Positions 60,079-64,000 of a stretch of 64,000 nt of DNA are shown here, one piece after another. Position 1 is the stretch's first letter, and every line of letters starts with the position of its first letter. The stretch is from Allantophomopsis cytisporea (Eukaryota > Ascomycota > Leotiomycetes > Phacidiales > Phacidiaceae), in the NCBI GenBank assembly GCA_024752435.1, contig CP103029.1:1302001-1366000 (forward strand), read 5' to 3'. The notes under the pieces were generated by a model, which was not told the DNA's origin, did no database searches, and saw nothing but the letters and a program-made list of their open reading frames with translations. The position numbers were made by a program, and so were the translations under genes.

Positions 60079-63000
60079 TCTACACATCCGCCCTCCCATG
60101 GCGTCAGACATACCGCGAATGTTATGCAAGCATAAAATAAGTTTTTGTCAACTATGGTGATTTTCTCTGCATCTTCTCGCTGTCTGGCCCCCCGTGGCTC
60201 AAGACCTTTTGCCCTCGTACCCACGTACCTCACGCTCATCCTTCCCCTCCTCCGCATCACGTTGAAGTCTGGTGCAGAAGCCAGCGGCTAATCACGCAGG
60301 ATTTGTTGAGCCATTCGCAGCGAGAGCTCGAAACCATTACTTAGCGGCAAATTACCCACTTAATTGTTAGTCGTGTGCGGGTAAAGGACGACTAGAGGCT
60401 AAGGCCAAGCTGGCGTGATGTGACTTGACGATAACAGGTAGGCATGGAAATGCTGCATAGCCCCCATAAAACAAGTAGTTGTAACAGAAAACCATCAAGT
60501 TGGGAGAAAAGGGGACCTGACCCTGACGGGAGCTATGAAACGTGGTTATGGAGTGGTGTGTTTTGCAGTAGAAGAAGTAAAAGAAGAAGAAGAAGAAGAA
60601 GGAGAAGGAAAGGATTCGTAAAGGGTCAGGTAGAGTAGTAGTGGACGTGTCATGGACGCGTCGAACTAAATGAGATGTCAGGAACAATCACGTCTCTGGG
60701 TAGTGTTACCACCTCTTGGAATTTCTCAAAAGGTCAGAATGCTTCTTTTCGAGTTTGGTCTACTCGAAGTAGATGTGCCAGCCACTGGTAAAAAGGGACA
60801 ATTCCGTTTCGAGTGAGAGAATGAGAGTTGCAGCTGGTGCAGATATCAAGGTGGCTGACCTTTAGATCGAATGGAGCGAAAGCAAGACAGCTGGAAGTGG
60901 ATATAGTACGTACAGGACAGAAGAGCGACGATCCTCTTAGTCCACGCACACGGTGGAAGTGTATTTCTCAACTCTCCACATTTCGCCAAGCCGTGAAGTT
61001 CATCGCCTACTTTAGCATCAGAACCTATGATATGAACATGTCCATTTACAGCTGTACCTGAATGCTGTACTGTGTACGTACCTCCATCCTACTGCGCATT
61101 TGCACCCACTTCGTACTTTGACCGAGCTTAGAATAAACTGGAGCTGCAAGTCGACTAATAAGCTATCTCTTGCATCCATCTATACTCATACTTAGCTTAT
61201 GCTGCATTTACCGTACACGGTATATCCATATTTGCCTTTATGCGTATCTAAGTTACTCTCCTCTACTGCACCGCACGAAGATATGATATGATACATCTCT
61301 GAGATATGGTGGTGATCAATCCATGTCGTGCATGTGTATGTACATACATTATGTATCAAAGTTTGGAGGAGCTTGAAAATCCGGTCCAGCCAATGCCCGC
61401 GAGCCTCTCTTGCGTGCACGGATCGACAATGGACTCTATCACCCTCACGGACTCAGACATTGAGTAAACGGCGGGCGTGCCAGAACCATCGGGCGTTATT
61501 GCTCAACTGTGGTAGGTACCCTGTCATTACCAACGGCCGATGAATGGCAACTAACCGAACACCTAGAGACGGACAATAATATCTACGGACAACACGGACA
61601 ACACGAGACGAAACGAAACGTGACGACTCTTGTCAACTTACGGAGTAATCAATATCACCATAGTCACAAGCCAAAGGCTGTTGGATCGTCAGAACTCAGA
61701 TGTCAATAATCAGGCTGTCTCTTCTCACCACAACAGTACCAGCCATCTCCGCTACATTCAGTTTTCACTCATCTTTGCTACACACAGCAGTGGCAGGACA
61801 GTGGCGATAATATTGGTAGCATTTCTCAACCATCTGCCATAATTAATAGCGTTGGAGGTGGTTCGTGCTTCGCTCAAAGATGACACTCCAGACATGCCAG
61901 AGACTCAGGCGACGCGACCATCATCAGTGAAATACCTGCAACGAACATACGCAGTACATCAAATCGCATTATACTTGACTACCTGCTGCAGGTAGATGTG
62001 ACAGGTAGATTGGGAGACATGCGCTTGTGAATGTAGAATTGGACGATAATGATATCTTCCCACATGAACACAGGCGTCGAGAGCTGCTGCTGGACACATA
62101 TCATCTGCGGGCGACTTGAAATTCCTCCTTTCTTTTTTTGTTTCTTTTTTCTTTTCCTTCTTCCATTTTGAATTTTCCAAGATTCCTCTCGCTGTGCATA
62201 CATACATACAGTGTACATCAGCAGTTCCTGCAACTATGACGCCCGCAGTGCTCGACCTTCGACTGTGTAGGGCAAATGTGAGTCGACGGGAGATGAGAAA
62301 TGATTTATCCGAGGCCGCGATTCGTAAGATGGGAGTCAGGATCTGGTTCTTGGAATGCAAAGGACTCTAGCTTTTTCTCACTCGATCCTGTTTGTCTCTT
62401 ATTTTTTGTTTTCTTTCGCAATGGAGCAGCTTGCTTGAGAGGTGCGAATTTTCAGGTCAATGAGAGTTGCCCGATCCAACCTGAACAGCCCTCGGCTTGC
62501 CGATCACAGAGCAGTGATCGATAATTCATCCAACAAGGAGGAGAAGACAAAGAAGAATTCCTGCCCTGCACATCAACCATGATGTCTGTCTATCTAATCA
62601 CTCCATCATCAATCAATCCAATAGGTCAATAGGATTGAATGTCTAACAGGCTCTCATCGACTTCACTCCTTCAGGGCTGCCACTTCTGAGAGTTTGACAA
62701 GTCCCGAACCGCGTTCTTATGAACTATGGTAATTCGGGAGGGCTTCAAGACTTCAGGATGCGGCAGATGGTGATTTATTATCTTGCGTCATTAATACATT
62801 GTCTGTCTGGACTCCAAGACCTGCCACTAGGTAGCTCAGGAGTCGGCTACTTATTTCATCGTGATGCTGGATTGTATTGTATTCTCCAAAGTGCCGTTCT
62901 CGCGTTCCACTACCATTCGGCAGCACGCCTACTTCTCCTATCCCTGTTGGCCTCCCGTACCGGATCGTCGATATTCTGGAAGATGACATGATCATCTCAA

Positions 63001-64000
63001 ATCCTATTCAATGAAACCCTATCTTACGATCAGAACTTCCAACATCATACGTTCAGATAAGGGTTACATAGTATTAGTCGCGCCTCTCCCTTATCTCCTT
63101 CTCTCTGGACGCGTCTACCATTGTACTCTTCGCGACTTCAAACTTTTGCTCGTGGAATTTGCCCTAGATGAGAATGTCGACGGCGCGATATACGGAGTGG
63201 TCCATAGATAGCGCAACTATTTCGTGTTTCAGCGGTTGTCTATTGTTCAATACTGCCATGTGTATAATTCCCGTGTCCTCATATGCTCAGGATGTCCCTT
63301 GGTTCTTTACCTTATCATCAACATTCTCTTAACCAAGCATTACTATCACCTTGCCTGTACCAGCGACCAACCCATCTCCCACATCCCATCAAGGTATCTT
63401 CCCGCAGTCTAGCAAAATATGCAATGAACGTGTTTCTGATACCGTGCCATTGCAAGACTAAAGTACTGTTCGTCAAAGGCTACCTGCCCATCACATGTTT
63501 TGCACTGTGCATTGGAATGAATGGGAGGAGAAAACGAGGAGGGTTCATCACAGCGCGGCACAGTATGTTCCATCATGTTCACTCCAACAACGAAAAGCAC
63601 TTTCAATATCAGCTACCTACCTATCTCACACACTCTCGCCTCGCGGCATCTCCCAATTGGAGAGGGTATGCGGCAGGATGATCTATGTTGTGTTAGTCGC
63701 TGACCGAGGTGCCGCCACAAACATTTAGCAGAAGCCTAGCACGCATAGGTAGCTAAAGTAACGGTGAGGTCCAAAAGGCTGCAGCCCAATAGCTGTCAGA
63801 GGAGCTCATGTGAACTCTCCTCATCATAGCTGTGAGTGGTATATCGATGCTTTGACCTTCCTGCACCTATGCAGCTACTGACTGCACATATTCCTTCCTC
63901 GCTCAACTTCAACAGGGTTGAAGCAGTTGGCCCTCCAAATCACAGCAATATTGATATTGGACTACTATCATTGAATCATCTCTGAATTCTTGACTTCCCT

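Larger units (their letters stand above)
57887..64000. other. Intergenic region upstream of the C2H2 gene, to window end
   Basis: About 6.1 kb without a supportable gene. All frames are 133 codons or less, show no domain and often overlap each other. It holds the (TTTGAC)n/(TCCGGC)n array at 59719-59757, a 9-bp CGATTAGGG array at 60039-60078, an (AAG)n tract near 60575-60606 and one copy of TACGGAGTAAT at 61639. The proximal 1-2 kb is probably promoter and 5' leader of the C2H2 gene. Confidence 0.5.

Noticed and set aside
63283..63681. 132-codon + frame near the right edge
   Set aside because: No recognisable domain, overlapped by several frames of similar length, first codon not ATG-supported.
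1..64000. CRISPR array, insertion sequences, prokaryotic operons
   Set aside because: Spliceosomal introns and eukaryotic gene families show this is nuclear fungal DNA; no direct-repeat/spacer pattern was seen.

Overview
This window reads as nuclear DNA of a filamentous ascomycete (Pezizomycotina). The gene set points to Leotiomycetes-like fungi, but I cannot place it to genus from sequence alone. The evidence is many short introns (about 44-131 bp, one of 215 bp) with GTAAGT-type donors and CTAAC-like branch points. Typical fungal proteins are present: Swc5, Yta7/Abo1, Pde2, Atg27, Apc10, prefoldin 4, a DHA1 transporter, a GH12 hydrolase and a C2H2 regulator. Intergenic DNA is long and rich in microsatellites. 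I found no rRNA, tRNA, CRISPR array, intact transposon or prokaryote-style operon.

Layout. 1-8.3 kb: no supportable gene; microsatellites and purine/pyrimidine tracts. 8.3-18.7 kb: a compact block with SWC5 (+), a kappa-class GST (-), an HSDL2-like SDR (+) divergent from it, and the large AAA ATPase YTA7 (+). 18.7-29.85 kb: an 11-kb gene desert that becomes strongly G-poor on the + strand as it approaches the cAMP phosphodiesterase PDE2 (29.85-32.96 kb, +). 33-35 kb: a non-coding stretch with an AT-rich part that may be a decayed repeat. 35.1-43.2 kb: secreted GH12 glucanase (-), ATG27 (+), a DUF4267-like membrane-protein gene with an in-frame stop (-), APC10 (-), and an 85-residue PPxY protein (+). 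43.2-47.5 kb: mostly empty, with one doubtful ORF. 47.5-57.9 kb: all minus-strand genes (MFS transporter, prefoldin 4, F-box/LRR protein, C2H2 transcription factor). 57.9-64 kb: over 6 kb without a supportable gene, upstream of the C2H2 factor.

Most genes are unrelated housekeeping or signalling functions: chromatin (Swc5, Yta7), cAMP signalling (Pde2), autophagy (Atg27), the anaphase-promoting complex (Apc10), and tubulin/actin folding (prefoldin). There is no sign of a secondary-metabolite cluster. Gene models were spliced by hand, using reading-frame continuity and recalled family conservation. No database search was possible.

I did not find an obviously new multi-gene system. The observations most worth checking are the interrupted DUF4267-like gene, the small PPxY protein, an 11-base dispersed intergenic motif, the G-poor leader of PDE2, and the GST/SDR shared promoter.
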